This document shows positions 12,722 to 13,040 of a stretch of DNA of 13,040 nucleotides, piece after piece (position 1 is the first letter of the stretch; each line of letters starts with the position of its first letter). This stretch comes from Spirochaetia bacterium. GTDB taxonomy: Bacteria; Spirochaetota; Spirochaetia; Sphaerochaetales; Sphaerochaetaceae. The translations under genes and the position numbers were made by a program. The notes below the pieces were generated by a model, which searched no databases, was not told the origin of the DNA, and saw nothing but the letters and a program-made list of their open reading frames with translations. The DNA lies in the NCBI GenBank assembly GCA_900769955.1, contig CAAGIP010000249.1, forward strand, positions 1 through 13,040, given 5' to 3'.

Positions 12722-12827
12722 GATCAGGGATGATACTGCCATGAAGACTGAAATACTTCTTGATTCGTGCTGACATGCAGGCACAGTGTCTGATTAAAAT
12801 TAATACAATATAAAAACCGAAAACGGA

Positions 12828-12840
12828 ATGATATTATCAT
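12828..12840. promoter_or_regulatory. 13-bp palindrome upstream of the MATE operon
   Basis: ATGATATTATCAT is a perfect 6-bp inverted repeat with a one-base centre, about 107 bp before the MATE start and between it and the upstream gene. It could be an operator, but AraC proteins usually bind direct or asymmetric sites, and AT-rich palindromes arise easily by chance. Confidence 0.3.
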
Positions 12841-12892
12841 GTAAAGATGAACTAATGCTAACCCTGAGCACTGATAACCTGTATTATGATCT

Positions 12893-13040
12893 TCAGTGAT
12901 ACACTTCAAGCTCTTTCTCCCGCTTATCCCAGCGTTCCGCTTCCTTTTCAGAGTCTCTTATCTGTGTGAATAACGCGGAATAGCGGGCAAGGACTGTTCT
13001 CATCACTGACTGGGCCATCTGGGATTTAAGACTGAATTCA
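12893..13040 (-). CDS. 3' end of an unidentified minus-strand gene
   Basis: The minus strand is open from the window edge to TGA (complement of 12893-12895), giving the last 48 residues of a protein. The text includes SQMAQSVMRTVLARYSALF and then a strongly charged helical tail EKEAERWDKREKELEVYH, likely a coiled coil. The balance of Glu, Lys and Arg and the lack of stops fit real coding sequence. I do not recognise the family. It lies upstream of the MATE operon on the same strand with 171 bp between stop and MATE start, enough for a separate promoter. No clear terminator follows. Confidence 0.65.
   Translation of the reverse strand, partial: EFSLKSQMAQSVMRTVLARYSALFTQIRDSEKEAERWDKREKELEVYH

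Noticed and set aside
12722..12784. Two upstream ATGs of the MATE gene
   Set aside because: No ribosome binding site, and they add a polar tail unusual for MATE proteins; not fully excluded.
12812..12826. CCGTTTTCGG followed by T on the minus strand, as a terminator for the edge gene
   Set aside because: The stem is only 3 bp, too weak for an intrinsic terminator.
12724..12909. 61-codon minus ORF between the edge gene and MATE
   Set aside because: It overlaps the edge gene in another frame, is Phe/Ser-rich and has no start signal.
1..13040. tRNA, rRNA, CRISPR array, intact insertion sequence or riboswitch
   Set aside because: I saw no cloverleaf, regularly spaced repeats, transposase gene or known riboswitch core by eye.

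Overview
This window looks like chromosomal DNA of a host-associated spirochaete, Treponema- or Sphaerochaeta-like. The main hint is the ABC binding protein: its signal peptide ends in Leu-Phe-Ala-Gln-Gly-Ser-Lys-Glu without a lipobox cysteine, a style I associate with these bacteria. The AAA-like ATPase/nuclease at 8988-10565 also belongs to a family common in gut anaerobes. The assignment is an inference from memory, not a database result.

Layout. (1) 1-746: the 3' end of guaA and a strong intrinsic terminator. (2) 795-914: a 39-codon ORF that looks like the broken start of a longer gene. (3) 995-3229: one promoter and four overlapping genes: a PH-like protein, two tandem stand-alone cyclic-nucleotide-binding (CNB) proteins and a 2-hydroxyacid dehydrogenase. 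(4) 3235-3462: an unrecognised reading frame without a start, probably a gene remnant. (5) 3459-4178: an SGNH-hydrolase lipoprotein, divergent from (6) a GntR/FCD regulator (4327-4995) and a CUT1-type ABC importer (5075-8160: binding protein, terminator, two permeases, no ATPase). (7) 8235-10565: a SAP-domain protein divergent from an ATPase/PD-(D/E)XK protein. (8) 10557-12721: a MATE exporter and AraC/GyrI-like regulator operon on the minus strand. (9) 12893-13040: the 3' end of another minus-strand gene.

How the genes may work together. The GntR regulator probably represses the importer through two CTNGTATACNAG-type sites that overlap and follow the importer's -10 box. The divergent SGNH esterase may supply or process the imported compound. 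The AraC-type protein probably senses a ligand and controls the MATE exporter made from the same transcript. The 995-3229 operon is the best candidate for an undescribed system: two paralogous CNB domains with different lesions in the phosphate-binding cassette, no output domain, tied by start/stop overlaps to a PH-like protein and a dehydrogenase.

A pattern across the window: several genes without a Shine-Dalgarno sequence (SGNH, GntR, SAP, MATE) have a -10-like hexamer only 7-10 nt before the chosen start codon, so some may have leaderless or nearly leaderless mRNAs. The SGNH case is strong; the others are weak.
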